A stretch of DNA of 64,000 nt, taken from assembly GCA_029261535.1 (NCBI GenBank), contig JAJDBF010000037.1:1-64000 (forward strand). The letters are read 5' to 3'. Under the pieces are notes generated by a model that did not search any database, was not told the DNA's origin, and saw nothing but the letters and a program-made list of their open reading frames with translations. The number at the start of each line of letters is the position of its first letter. Position 1 is the stretch's first letter. The position numbers were made by a program, and so were the translations under genes. The stretch comes from Nitrospinaceae bacterium (GTDB lineage: Bacteria > Nitrospinota > Nitrospinia > Nitrospinales > Nitrospinaceae). Shown here piece by piece: positions 9,051-18,613 of this stretch.

Positions 9051-10568
9051 ATGGCCAAAACCGATAACCTAGAACCGATTGAAAAGCAGCTTTGGACGGT
9101 GGCAGATAAGCTTCGGAAGAACATAGACGCGGCGGAATACAAGCATATCGTCCTTGGTCTTATCTTCTTAAAATATATTTCCGATGCCTTTGAAATCATG
9201 CACGCCAAGCTTGTTGCTGATGAAGATGATGGAGCAGATCCTGAGGACCGGGATGAGTATAAGGCGGAGAACATTTTCTTCGTGCCTCCATCTTCGCGCT
9301 GGTCTTATCTACGATCCCGCGCCAAGCTGCCTGAAATTGGTAAAGATATTGATGCGGCGATGGATGCCATCGAAAAGGAAAATCCAGAGCTAAAAGGTGT
9401 TTTGCCAAAGGTTTTTGCCCGTGGCAACCTTGACCCCGCCAGCCTTGGCCAGCTTCTTGATGAGATGAGCAAAATTGACCTTGGGCAAACCAAAGAACGC
9501 AGTGCCGATATCCTTGGCCATGTGTTTGAATATTTCCTTGGTGAGTTTGCCTTGGCCGAAGGTAAAAAGGGCGGACAGTTCTATACTCCACGCTCCGTCG
9601 TGCAGCTCCTCGTGGAAATGTTAGAACCTTATAAAGGCCGCGTGCTTGATCCATGCTGTGGTTCTGGTGGAATGTTTGTACAATCCGAAAAATTCGTGGC
9701 AGAGCATCAAGGCAACATCAACAATATCTCCATATTTGGACAGGAAAGCAACCAGACTACATGGCGATTGGCAAAGATGAATCTGGCTATTCGCGGAATT
9801 GATGCCTCGCAGGTCAAATGGAATAACGAAGGCTCCTTCCTTAATAACGTGCATAAAGACTTAAAGGCCGATTACGTCATCGCCAACCCGCCCTTTAACG
9901 TCAGCGATTGGAGCGGCGATCTTATGCGCAATGATGCCCGCTGGAAATTCGGCACGCCGCCGGAGGGTAACGCCAACTATGCGTGGATACAGCACTTCCT
10001 TAATCACCTCGCGCCAAATGGTGTGGCAGGCTTTGTTCTGGCCAAGGGTGCACTGACATCTAAATCTTCCGGCGAAGGTGATATCCGCAAAAGCCTGATC
10101 GAGGCCGGACTGGTGGATTGCGTTGTCAATCTGCCCGCCAAGCTGTTCCTCAATACGCAAATTCCGGCTTCCCTGTGGTTCCTGCGCCGGGGTAAAACTT
10201 ACCGCCAGAATGAGGTCTTGTTCATTGATGCGCGGCATTTGGGGCATCTGATCAACCGTCGGACAAAGGAGCTGACCAATGATGACATCGGCAAGGTTGC
10301 CCAGACCTATCATAACTGGCGTACAGAAGGTGTGGAATATGAAGACATCAAGGGCTTTTGTAGCACGGCAACTCTCGCAGACATCGCCGCCAAAGACTAC
10401 GTCCTCACGCCGGGGCGTTATGTGGGCTTAGAAGACACCGAAGACGACTTCAACTTCGCCGAACGCTTCACAAGCCTTCAAGTAGAATTAGAAAGCCAGA
10501 TCGCGGAAGAACAAGCCCTTAATGCACAGATCATCGAAAATCTGGCAAAGGTGCGGATCAATGGATGA
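9051..10568 (+). CDS. hsdM: Type I restriction-modification DNA methyltransferase (M subunit)
   Basis: This 505-residue protein is the N6-adenine methyltransferase subunit of a type I R-M enzyme. It has the N-terminal HsdM helical domain (AAEYKHIVLGLIFLKYISDA), the AdoMet-binding motif DPCCGSGGMF near residue 200, and the catalytic motif IV NPPF near 275. With HsdS it methylates the host sequence, and with HsdR it forms the restriction complex. The start at 9051 is preferred because the protein then begins in the usual way just before the conserved LEKQLW-like region; an in-frame ATG at 9009 is the alternative. The stop overlaps the hsdS start by 8 bp. Composition is more GC-rich than hsdS, as is common because hsdS evolves by swapping. 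Confidence 0.93.
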   Translation: MAKTDNLEPIEKQLWTVADKLRKNIDAAEYKHIVLGLIFLKYISDAFEIMHAKLVADEDDGADPEDRDEYKAENIFFVPPSSRWSYLRSRAKLPEIGKDIDAAMDAIEKENPELKGVLPKVFARGNLDPASLGQLLDEMSKIDLGQTKERSADILGHVFEYFLGEFALAEGKKGGQFYTPRSVVQLLVEMLEPYKGRVLDPCCGSGGMFVQSEKFVAEHQGNINNISIFGQESNQTTWRLAKMNLAIRGIDASQVKWNNEGSFLNNVHKDLKADYVIANPPFNVSDWSGDLMRNDARWKFGTPPEGNANYAWIQHFLNHLAPNGVAGFVLAKGALTSKSSGEGDIRKSLIEAGLVDCVVNLPAKLFLNTQIPASLWFLRRGKTYRQNEVLFIDARHLGHLINRRTKELTNDDIGKVAQTYHNWRTEGVEYEDIKGFCSTATLADIAAKDYVLTPGRYVGLEDTEDDFNFAERFTSLQVELESQIAEEQALNAQIIENLAKVRING

Positions 10569-11775
10569 GTGGAGAGAAGTTAGCCTATATGAGGTGGGAA
10601 AAGATTTTGCTATGGGCCCATTTGGCTCAAATATCAAAGCTGAAAATTTTGGCCCGACTGGCGTTCCTGTTATTAAAGGCAAAAACTTAAATTTTTTTAA
10701 ATATGTGGGCGGTGACTTTGACTGCCTTATAGAAGAAAAAGCTGATGAGCTTGTTAAGAGTAACTGTTACCCAGATGATTTAGTATTCACCCATAGGGGG
10801 ACAATTGGACAAGTTGGATTAATACCTAAAGGCAAATATCCTCGATATGTCATTTCTCAATCTGGAATGAAAGTGGCTACAAACAAAGAGTTTTTGATCC
10901 CTGACTTTCTCTTTTATTTTTTTAAGTCAAATATTGGACAGCACGAATTACTTCAAAATGAATCACAAGTCGGCGTCCCTTCTATAAGCAGCCCTCTAAC
11001 ATCCTTAAAAAACGTCAGATTATCCCTGCCACCTCTACCTGAACAAAAAGCGATTGCGGGAGTGTTGTCGTGTTTGGATGATAAGATTGATTTGCTGCAC
11101 CGGCAGAATAAAACCCTAGAATCCCTCGTCGAAACCCTCTTCCGCCAAACCTTCATCGAAAACGCACAAGATGATTGGGAAGAGAAAAGCCTATTGGATC
11201 TTATCGATCTGGTGGGAGGAGGCACCCCTAAAACATCCGTTGATAAATATTGGTTTATGGGAGAAATACCATGGCTATCCGGTGGTGATATTGCATCAAG
11301 TCACAAATCAATTCTTACAAAGTCCGATAAACTAATCACGGAAGAGGGATTGGAGAGTAGTTCAGCAAAACTTTTACCCCGGCTGTCAACGGTAATTTCA
11401 GCCAGAGGAACCGTTGGAAAATACGCATTACTATCTCAGCCGATGTCTTACAGCCAGTCTAACTACGGTATCCTACCAAGGATTGAAAATTGTTTTTTCT
11501 TTACGTACTTACTGATAAATCATGCCGTTTCGGAATTACAATCCGCCGCCTATGGCAGTGTCTTTGATACAATCACGACGGCAACGTTTAAAGATGTAAC
11601 TGTCAAAGTTCCTAAAGATAGCCAGATCAAAGAATTTGAACAAACAGTTGCCACTTACTTTAATAAAAAATTGAACTGTATTGAACAAATCCAAACCCTC
11701 GAAAACCTCCGCGATACATTGCTTCCCAAACTTATGAGCGGTGAAGTACGCGTCCAATATGATGGGGCCGCTTGA
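10561..11775 (+). CDS. hsdS: Type I restriction-modification specificity subunit
   Basis: This 404-residue specificity subunit has two target recognition domains (about residues 1-150 and 200-345). Each is followed by a conserved spacer helix: LPPLPEQKAIAGVLSCLDDK near residues 160-180, and the terminal NLRDTLLPKLMSGEVRV. The TRDs are AT-rich and differ from the flanking genes, the normal pattern for exchangeable recognition domains. The recognition sequence cannot be read from the protein. The ATG at 10561 overlaps the hsdM stop (ATGGATGA), and the stop TGA overlaps the next ATG by 1 bp, so translation is coupled through the operon. Confidence 0.92.
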   Translation: MDEWREVSLYEVGKDFAMGPFGSNIKAENFGPTGVPVIKGKNLNFFKYVGGDFDCLIEEKADELVKSNCYPDDLVFTHRGTIGQVGLIPKGKYPRYVISQSGMKVATNKEFLIPDFLFYFFKSNIGQHELLQNESQVGVPSISSPLTSLKNVRLSLPPLPEQKAIAGVLSCLDDKIDLLHRQNKTLESLVETLFRQTFIENAQDDWEEKSLLDLIDLVGGGTPKTSVDKYWFMGEIPWLSGGDIASSHKSILTKSDKLITEEGLESSSAKLLPRLSTVISARGTVGKYALLSQPMSYSQSNYGILPRIENCFFFTYLLINHAVSELQSAAYGSVFDTITTATFKDVTVKVPKDSQIKEFEQTVATYFNKKLNCIEQIQTLENLRDTLLPKLMSGEVRVQYDGAA

Positions 11776-12557
11776 TGGATGCTATATTCCTTGATACAAA
11801 CCGAATAGCGAATAAAGATACAAATACTTTTTTCGGGGAAATCGATAAATATGCACGCCTCGCAAATCTGGCTCAAGTCCATATACCGTCAATTGTTATG
11901 GATGAAATTAAATTTCAAAAGCTAAGAGAGCTTGAAAGTAGTTTAGCTTCATTTAAGTGCAACTATTTCACTGCGCATTTAGGTTGCGATCTAAGCGGAC
12001 TTGAACAGCATATGCAAGCAAGAATAGAAGAGCTTTACCAAAATGCTCCCCAAGAAATAGATCATATCGAGCTCGGCCTGCAAAAAGATCAAGATCATAT
12101 GGATTTTGTTAAGGAGCTAGCATTAAAGAAACATCCCCCCTTTGATCGAAAGACCGACAAGGGATTTAAAGACGCTTATATATTTTTAATTATCCAACAA
12201 TTTCTTGAAAATAACGCGAATTCCGATGTTTTTTTATTTACGGAAGATGGGCGTTTAAAGGAAGCATTTAAAAATAATAAGCGTGTGAAGGTGCTTTTAG
12301 AACCTGAAGAATATTTTTCATACAGGGAGGCATATTTCAAAAGCGACTATTTTTTAGGTGTTCTGCAACAGAGCTTCTCAGATATGGATGAAATTGAAGA
12401 AGAAATAACTCTATCAGTAGAAAATATTATGAGCATTAATTTAACAGAGGATGATGACTGGAAAATATTAATAAGAATTCCTAATATTGGCACATTTGAA
12501 ATTCTTGTCGATTTTGCGTCCAAAGAAATTATAGCAATTACAGACTTGGGGCGATAG
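11775..12557 (+). CDS. PIN-like nuclease inside the hsd operon
   Basis: This 260-residue protein looks like a PIN-like (DUF4935-type) ribonuclease. The acidic residues expected for the PIN active site are present in order: Asp in IFLDTNRIA (N-terminus), Glu in PSIVMDEIKFQ near residue 40, Asp in KGFKDAYIFLI near 135, and Asp in LFTEDGRLKEAF near 155. The C-terminal about 80 residues are acidic and unrecognised. Its ATG overlaps the hsdS stop by one base (TGATG) and it ends 5 bp before hsdR, so it is embedded in the R-M operon. This suggests a function tied to restriction, such as an RNA-cleaving back-up, but that is inference. Confidence 0.7.
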   Translation: MDAIFLDTNRIANKDTNTFFGEIDKYARLANLAQVHIPSIVMDEIKFQKLRELESSLASFKCNYFTAHLGCDLSGLEQHMQARIEELYQNAPQEIDHIELGLQKDQDHMDFVKELALKKHPPFDRKTDKGFKDAYIFLIIQQFLENNANSDVFLFTEDGRLKEAFKNNKRVKVLLEPEEYFSYREAYFKSDYFLGVLQQSFSDMDEIEEEITLSVENIMSINLTEDDDWKILIRIPNIGTFEILVDFASKEIIAITDLGR

Positions 12558-12562
12558 TTACG

Positions 12563-15500
12563 ATGGGCAAAATTACAGAATCGGAAATTGAAGAATTCGC
12601 CATTGGGCTTTTAGAAAAGCAGGGCTATCAATATCTTTATGGCCCTGATATTGCGGCGGATTCTGAAACGCCTATGCGCTCGGGCTTTGAGGATGTTTTA
12701 CTAACTAAAAAGTTACGCTCTGCTATTGACCGGATCAACCCAACTGTACCGCCGGAAGCGCGGGAAGATGCGTTAAAGCAAGTTCTACGTGTTCATTCGC
12801 CGGAGCTCATCACCGGCAACGAAGATTTTCACCGAATGCTGACCGAAGGGGTGACCGTTACCTATCAAAAAGACGGCGGTGAGCGCGGTGATCTGGTGTG
12901 GCTGGTTGATTTTGAGAATGTCGAGAATAACGAATTCCATGTAGTGAACCAGTTTACTATTATTGAGAACCACAACAACAAACGCCCCGATGTAATTTTG
13001 TTTGTGAACGGCCTTCCATTAGTGGTGATCGAACTTAAAAATCCGGTTGATGAAAATGCGACTGTGAAATCGGCCTATAAGCAGTTACAGACCTATAAAT
13101 CAACAATCCCTTCCCTGTTCACCTATAACTCTATTCTGGTTATCTCTGACGGGTTGGAGGCGAAAGCTGGATCTCTCTCAGCAGGTTTAACGCGCTTTAT
13201 GGCGTGGAAGTCCAACGATGGTGTAGAAGAAGCATCAAAGCTTGTCAGTCAGATGGAAACGCTGATTAACGGGATGCTGGGGCGGGAAACGCTGCTTGAT
13301 CTTGTGCAGAACTTCATTGTCTTTGAAAAATCCAAAATGGAAGATGCCAAAACTGGTATTGCCATCATTGAAACTGTAAAAAAACTTGCCGCTTACCATC
13401 AATATTACGCGGTGAATAAGGCAGTTGAGTCTGTAATCGGAGCCGCTTCCGAAGGCGGGAATCGTAAGGGCGGCGTGATCTGGCATACGCAAGGATCGGG
13501 CAAGTCTCTGTCTATGGTCTTTACCAGTGGAAAGGTTGTCAGGGTTTTGAATAACCCGACAATCCTTGTTATTACAGACCGGAATGATCTTGATGATCAG
13601 CTCTTTGATACATTTGCTGCCTCCAAACAGCTTTTGCGGCAGGAACCTGTGCAGGCGGATAATCGCCAGCATTTAAAGGAGTTGCTAAAGGTGGCATCTG
13701 GCGGTGTGGTCTTTGCGACTGTGCAGAAATTCCAGCCTGATGAAGGTAATGTCTATGAAGAGCTTTCAGCCCGTAAGAATATAGTCGTAATTGCCGATGA
13801 AGCGCACCGCACACAATACGGCTTTAAAGCCAAAACAATCGATGAGAAAGATAAGGACGGCAATGTCATTGGCAAGAAGGTTGTTTATGGCTTTGCAAAA
13901 TATATACGCGATGCTTTGCCAAATGCAACTTATCTCGGTTTTACCGGCACGCCAATTGAAGGTAAGGATATAAACACGGCAGCTGTGTTTGGTAATTATG
14001 TTGATATTTATGATATCGCGCAGGCTGTGAAAGATGGTTCAACGGTTCGTATTTTCTATGAAAGCCGCCTCGCCAAAATTAATTTGAGCGAAGAAGGAAA
14101 AAAGCTTGTTGAAGAACTGGATGAAGGTTTAAAGCAGGAAGAGCTCTCCGACACGCAAAAGATCAAGGCCAAGTGGACGCAGCTTGAGGCACTCATTGGC
14201 AGTGAAAACCGCGTAAAGAATATTGCGCAGGATATTGTGAAACATTTTGAGCTGCGCCAATCCGTATTTGACGGAAAGGGAATGGTTGTTTCTATGTCCC
14301 GCCGGATTGCCGTGAAGCTTTATGCCGAGATCATTAAGTTACGCCCTGATTGGCATAGCGATGATTTGAATAAGGGCGTGCTCAAGGTTGTTATGACTGC
14401 CGCCTCCAGTGATGGCCCGGAGATGATGAAGCACCACACATCCAAAGACCAGCGCCGCTCCTTGGCAGAACGCATGAAGAACCCTGATGATGAGCTGAAG
14501 CTAGTTATTGTGCGCGATATGTGGCTTACGGGTTTTGATGCGCCTGCATTGCATACGCTGTACATAGACAAGCCGATGCAGGGGCATAACCTCATGCAGG
14601 CAATTGCACGGGTGAACCGCGTTTATAAGGATAAGCAAGGCGGTTTGGTGGTTGATTATCTAGGGGTTGCCTCCGATCTTAAAAAAGCACTCTCCTTTTA
14701 TTCAGATAGCGGGGGTAAAGGCGATCCAGCAGAAACGCAAGAGCAGGCTGTGGCTTTTATGTTGGAGAAGCTAGAAGTCGTATCACAGATGTTTCATGGC
14801 TTTGAATATGAAGAGTATTTCAACGCCGACACGTCAAGGAAGCTCTCGCTTATACTGGAGGCGGAAGATCATATTTTAGGTCTTGAGAATGGAAAGAAGC
14901 GATATATAGACGAGGTAACGTTACTATCGCAGGCATTTTCTATTGCCGTTCCACATGATAAAGCAATGGACGTTAAGGATGAAGTTGCCTTCTTCCAAGC
15001 TATCAAGGCGCGTCTGTCAAAGTTTGATGTTACGGGATCAGGGCAGTCAGATGAGGAAATGGAAACAGCCATTCGCCAGGTTATTGATGAAGCTTTAGTT
15101 TCAAGCAAAGTTGTAGATATTTTTGATGCAGCAGGAATTAAAAAGCCTGACATCTCTATTCTTTCTGAGGATTTCTTGCTTGAAATCAAAGGAATGGAAC
15201 ATAAAAACGTTGCCATAGAGACATTGAAGAAACTTCTGAATGATGAAATCAAGGCGCGTACAAAGAAGAACCTTGTTCAAAGTAAATCCCTAATGGAAAT
15301 GTTAGAGGAATCTATCAAGAGATATCATAACAAGATTATTACGGCGGCTGAGGTTATAGATGAACTTATTAAGCTGGGCAAGCATATCCAGGAAAAGGAT
15401 AAGGAGCCGGAAGAGCTTGGGTTAACGGATTTTGAATATGCTTTTTATACAGCCATTGCCAATAATGACAGCGCACGCGAAGTGATGCAGAAAGACAAGC

Positions 15501-15706
15501 TGCGCGAGCTTGCTATTGTTTTAACAGAAAAGGTTAAGCAGAACGCCTCGATTGATTGGACTATCAAAGAGAATGTGCGCGCCAAACTTAAGGTCATCGT
15601 GAAAAGAACACTGCGCAAATTTGGCTACCCGCCAGATATGGAGAAACTGGCGACAGAAACTGTTTTGGAGCAGGCCAAACTAATTGCTAATGAACTGATA
15701 GATTAA
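12563..15706 (+). CDS. hsdR: Type I restriction enzyme R subunit
   Basis: This 1047-residue protein combines the PD-(D/E)xK nuclease of HsdR (RPDVILFVNGLPLVVIELKN at about residues 140-160, with D and ELK) with an SF2 translocase: Walker A HTQGSGKSLSM near 310, ADEAHRTQYG near 410, and GFTGTPIEG near 460. A helical C-terminus (DUF3387-like) binds the methyltransferase. Length matches the family, and no frameshift or missing catalytic residue is visible. With hsdM and hsdS it should make a complete restriction system that translocates DNA and cleaves unmodified phage genomes. Confidence 0.94.
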   Translation: MGKITESEIEEFAIGLLEKQGYQYLYGPDIAADSETPMRSGFEDVLLTKKLRSAIDRINPTVPPEAREDALKQVLRVHSPELITGNEDFHRMLTEGVTVTYQKDGGERGDLVWLVDFENVENNEFHVVNQFTIIENHNNKRPDVILFVNGLPLVVIELKNPVDENATVKSAYKQLQTYKSTIPSLFTYNSILVISDGLEAKAGSLSAGLTRFMAWKSNDGVEEASKLVSQMETLINGMLGRETLLDLVQNFIVFEKSKMEDAKTGIAIIETVKKLAAYHQYYAVNKAVESVIGAASEGGNRKGGVIWHTQGSGKSLSMVFTSGKVVRVLNNPTILVITDRNDLDDQLFDTFAASKQLLRQEPVQADNRQHLKELLKVASGGVVFATVQKFQPDEGNVYEELSARKNIVVIADEAHRTQYGFKAKTIDEKDKDGNVIGKKVVYGFAKYIRDALPNATYLGFTGTPIEGKDINTAAVFGNYVDIYDIAQAVKDGSTVRIFYESRLAKINLSEEGKKLVEELDEGLKQEELSDTQKIKAKWTQLEALIGSENRVKNIAQDIVKHFELRQSVFDGKGMVVSMSRRIAVKLYAEIIKLRPDWHSDDLNKGVLKVVMTAASSDGPEMMKHHTSKDQRRSLAERMKNPDDELKLVIVRDMWLTGFDAPALHTLYIDKPMQGHNLMQAIARVNRVYKDKQGGLVVDYLGVASDLKKALSFYSDSGGKGDPAETQEQAVAFMLEKLEVVSQMFHGFEYEEYFNADTSRKLSLILEAEDHILGLENGKKRYIDEVTLLSQAFSIAVPHDKAMDVKDEVAFFQAIKARLSKFDVTGSGQSDEEMETAIRQVIDEALVSSKVVDIFDAAGIKKPDISILSEDFLLEIKGMEHKNVAIETLKKLLNDEIKARTKKNLVQSKSLMEMLEESIKRYHNKIITAAEVIDELIKLGKHIQEKDKEPEELGLTDFEYAFYTAIANNDSAREVMQKDKLRELAIVLTEKVKQNASIDWTIKENVRAKLKVIVKRTLRKFGYPPDMEKLATETVLEQAKLIANELID

Positions 15707-15738
15707 AACTTTGAGCGTACACACGAGCATAAAATACG

Positions 15739-17160
15739 ATGGTAAAAAATCATTATATTAAACCAAGTGATGCTAAATCGTGGGCGAGCTGTGCGAGACG
15801 TGTCTGGTTTGATAATTTCCCTCCTGATGGACCTGTAGCTGATATCGCGGCATTTGATCAGCTGATTATTGACCAAGGCCTGACGCATGAAAAAGCAGTT
15901 CTAGGTCAACTGTCAGAAAACTACACAGTACACGAAGCGCAATCTGTAGATCATACCAAACAGCTAATGGTGGAAGGCGCTGAAATCATTTATCAGGCGC
16001 ACCTTGAAAGCCCTGAAGAAAGATTAATAGGTTATCCAGATTTTCTTATTCGCCATGAGACAGGTGAATACCAGCCTGCTGATGCGAAACTGTCCCGTAG
16101 TGATGAGAAGAAAGAAATCCAAGTCCAGCTAGGTTTTTATCGCCGCATGCTTGGAAGTACTCTTTCAGGAATTGTTTTTCTTGGCAATGGAGAACAAACA
16201 GAAATTGGTGACGAAGCCAACCCCTTGGTCAATCAATTTATAACAGAGATGCGCAATGTGCTGGGTAATGATGAACCACCGCTAGTCCGCTATAGCCATA
16301 GCAAATGTAAAATCTGTCCCTACAACCAAATCTGCAAGCCAGATTTTGAAGAGCGCGGTGAAATTACTCTTGTCTATGGTGTTGATAGTCGCGCTGCTCC
16401 TCACCTCGAAAAAGCAGGCATAACGACAGTAAAACAGCTAGCTGATACCGCCCCCGAAACTATACCGGACGTGCCTTATCTTAAGGGCTACGAAAAAAAA
16501 CAAAAAATAGTTCTACAGACCCAATCATGGCTTACAGGTAAGGTTTTTAAACTCAAAGACTTTGAACTACCAAGTGGCACATGGATTCATTTTGATGTTG
16601 AAGATAACCCGCTGGAAATCTCGGGGCAAAAGCATGTGTATTTATGGGGTTTTTTAAAACCTGATTACGGATCGGATGCGTTTGAGTATTCCTGGACGGA
16701 TACAATGGACGAAGACCGGGCAGGATGGAAAGAATTTTTGAGCCTGGTTGCAAAATACAGAGATGAATATCAGGATTTAGTGATCGCCCATTACAGCCCC
16801 CATGAAGTGACAACCATCAAAGAGTACGCAAAGCGGTATGACATGTTTGATCATCCTATTGTTGAATGGTTGCTTGGCGATTCTACGCCCCTCTATGATC
16901 TGAAAAAACCAGTTTTGGATAATCTTGTTCTACCTTTGCAAGGCTATGGTCTGAAAGATATCTGCAAGCATAAGAATTTGGTCAATTTCCAGTGGGAAGA
17001 CGAGGAGTCAGGTTCGCAATGGTCTGTGGTTCAATTCGCTCGTTTTCTGGAAGAAAGAGATCCTGTGAAACGAGAAAAACTTAAGAAGGCCATTCTAGGC
17101 TATAACCGCGATGACGTACTTGCCACGCGTAAGCTAGAGGAATGGCTAAAGGGAATGTGA
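15739..17160 (+). CDS. TM0106-family RecB-like putative nuclease
   Basis: This 473-residue protein begins with a RecB/Cas4-like nuclease domain: GYPDFLIRH and PADAKLSR supply the Asp and D-x-K residues. A cysteine set (SCARRVWF near residue 18, and CKICPYNQIC near 190) probably binds an iron-sulfur cluster. The C-terminal half is an RNase H-fold domain (HFDVEDNPLE near 290, YNRDDVLATRKLEEWL at the end). Together these match proteins annotated as TM0106 family RecB-like putative nuclease. It follows hsdR by 32 bp in the same direction and may be read from the same transcript. Its role is not established; DNA end-processing in defence is plausible. Confidence 0.8.
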   Translation: MVKNHYIKPSDAKSWASCARRVWFDNFPPDGPVADIAAFDQLIIDQGLTHEKAVLGQLSENYTVHEAQSVDHTKQLMVEGAEIIYQAHLESPEERLIGYPDFLIRHETGEYQPADAKLSRSDEKKEIQVQLGFYRRMLGSTLSGIVFLGNGEQTEIGDEANPLVNQFITEMRNVLGNDEPPLVRYSHSKCKICPYNQICKPDFEERGEITLVYGVDSRAAPHLEKAGITTVKQLADTAPETIPDVPYLKGYEKKQKIVLQTQSWLTGKVFKLKDFELPSGTWIHFDVEDNPLEISGQKHVYLWGFLKPDYGSDAFEYSWTDTMDEDRAGWKEFLSLVAKYRDEYQDLVIAHYSPHEVTTIKEYAKRYDMFDHPIVEWLLGDSTPLYDLKKPVLDNLVLPLQGYGLKDICKHKNLVNFQWEDEESGSQWSVVQFARFLEERDPVKREKLKKAILGYNRDDVLATRKLEEWLKGM

Positions 17161-17760
17161 TAATATCCCGTATGAAAACTTATCTGATAGTACTGCTCAA
17201 AAAAACAAAAATTTATTTCACCCTTCTGCACCTCAGAATCGAATATTGATGCTGCTAGCATTTTTTCATCGCTTTAAAGTTTTCTCCAACGGCCAATACT
17301 AAATTCTTACATTCTTATCCCATCAAGATTCCAGCTCTGATCCGAAGACCAGATCATTTTAATTGGTCTCGTTTTCTTCCCCTAATAATTCTAGCCGTGG
17401 TTAATTCCATTCCCTGTTTCCAATCGCACAACCCTTTCCTGTTGTCCTGGTAAACCAAATCCAGCCTTTTGTTATAAGACATCCTCAAAATTTTCATTCC
17501 GAACGCAACCCGAAAATCGGACCGGGCCTTCTGGTTTTGTTTTCAGGCGTATCTTCATTAGGTGTTTCCTTAGATTTCAATGCCTCCCTCATATCAGCTT
17601 TACCTTTGACTGAACCACACCGTGCCTATTTGGGGTAAACCGCGTGACCGTCGCTACGCGATCTTCCGAAGAAGCCAGTTGACCCACATTCACGGCATGG
17701 TCTTGACCGTTCAAAGGCTGACAGAGGGTTGGCCTCAAACAAAACTTAAGGAGAAACATC
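17161..17760. other. Long intergenic region (600 bp)
   Basis: No clear gene is present on the plus strand. On the minus strand a 47-codon frame (17354-17497, MKILRMSYNKRLDLVYQDNR onward) has reasonable composition but no good ribosome-binding site; I give it low weight. The right end, with AAGGAG at 17749-17754, is the leader of the next gene. No strong terminator or repeat was seen. Confidence 0.35.
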
Positions 17761-17988
17761 ATGTCTAACGAAGATACTAAAACAAAAACAGAAAACAAGG
17801 CCCCGACTCATCGGGCATACAGCGTCCGCAATTTTGGGGACGATAACAAAAAAAGCTACTGGACCCAAATCGGCTCTGCCTGGGAACACAGCGATGGGAA
17901 GGGGTACAGCGTTCAATTGGAATCCTTTCCGGTTAATGGTCGCCTGACCATCCGTCCTATTAAAGAAAAACCGGAAAACAATTCCTAA
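17761..17988 (+). CDS. Small conserved mobile-element protein (75 aa)
   Basis: The protein starts with a polar tail (KTKTENKAP) followed by a compact domain (SVRNFGDDNKKSYWTQIGSA, then HSDGKGYSVQLESFPVNGRL). This pattern recalls small DUF736-like proteins that sit near ardC in proteobacterial plasmids and integrative elements, although I cannot confirm the family. AAGGAG sits 6 bp before the ATG. No signal peptide or membrane segment is seen. Function is unknown. Confidence 0.65.
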   Translation: MSNEDTKTKTENKAPTHRAYSVRNFGDDNKKSYWTQIGSAWEHSDGKGYSVQLESFPVNGRLTIRPIKEKPENNS

Positions 17989-18029
17989 TCAATCTCCGGC
18001 ATCGGCCTTCGGGTCGGTGCCGGTTGATT
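17987..18029 (+). terminator. Hairpin after the 75 aa gene
   Basis: Nested complementary arms AATCAA/TTGATT and CCGGCA/TGCCGG enclose a CCTTCGGG tip. It overlaps the stop region and ends 20 bp before the next start. There is no downstream T-run, so it may attenuate or stabilise the transcript rather than terminate it. Confidence 0.4.
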
Positions 18030-18048
18030 AAATTTAAAAGGAGTGAAA

Positions 18049-18324
18049 ATGATGAAAATCTGGATTTTAAATATTTCCACAAAATACGGGAACAATTATT
18101 CCGCCCACTTAACACTTGAACAAGCTCAGGAAAATTTATACGGCTACGTCAAGGAATATTGGGATGACGGTCTGACTGAACAATATGGAACCGTCGAAAT
18201 TTTAACCAAAGAAGAAACCATAGACGCCTACTTTGATGCATGGGGCTCTGCATTGGACCCAGAGTATTATGAACTGGAAAGCCTCGAATTAAATTTTCCA
18301 GATCAAAATCTCTCAGCAGTATAG
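18049..18324 (+). CDS. Hypothetical acidic protein (91 aa)
   Basis: A small acidic protein (IWILNISTKYGNNYSAHLTL, then YGYVKEYWDDGLTEQYG), not recognised. It is rich in aromatic and acidic residues, which is common among anti-restriction or DNA-mimic proteins, but that resemblance alone does not establish a role. AGGAG lies at 18039-18043; ATG 18049 or 18052 could be used. It sits between the 75 aa gene and the ArdC-like gene in the same orientation. Confidence 0.6.
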   Translation: MMKIWILNISTKYGNNYSAHLTLEQAQENLYGYVKEYWDDGLTEQYGTVEILTKEETIDAYFDAWGSALDPEYYELESLELNFPDQNLSAV

Positions 18325-18613
18325 ATAGCGCACTTCATCCTTAAAAACCTGTCCTCTTATATTTTCCTCTTTCCCGGATCAACCCTTCCAGTCCGGTAAA
18401 TTCTTATTACGGGTATGTCGACATCACTTTGGTATCGATCATGACTGCTCCTTAACGGTTTTTCTCAAATCTCATGCTTCTTTTAGCCGGTCGCGCCGCC
18501 GCGTCAATGGGCTGGCCCGCTCCATATCCGTGTGGCCCATGACACTTCGGCTTCATCGACCGGCAAACCTCCTTCGCATGTTGAGAAAAACCATAAACCA
18601 AAGGAGCAAGGCC

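Noticed and set aside
17589-17798. Minus-strand open frame before the 75 aa gene
   Set aside because: It overlaps the leader and start of a well-supported plus-strand gene and has no recognisable domain.
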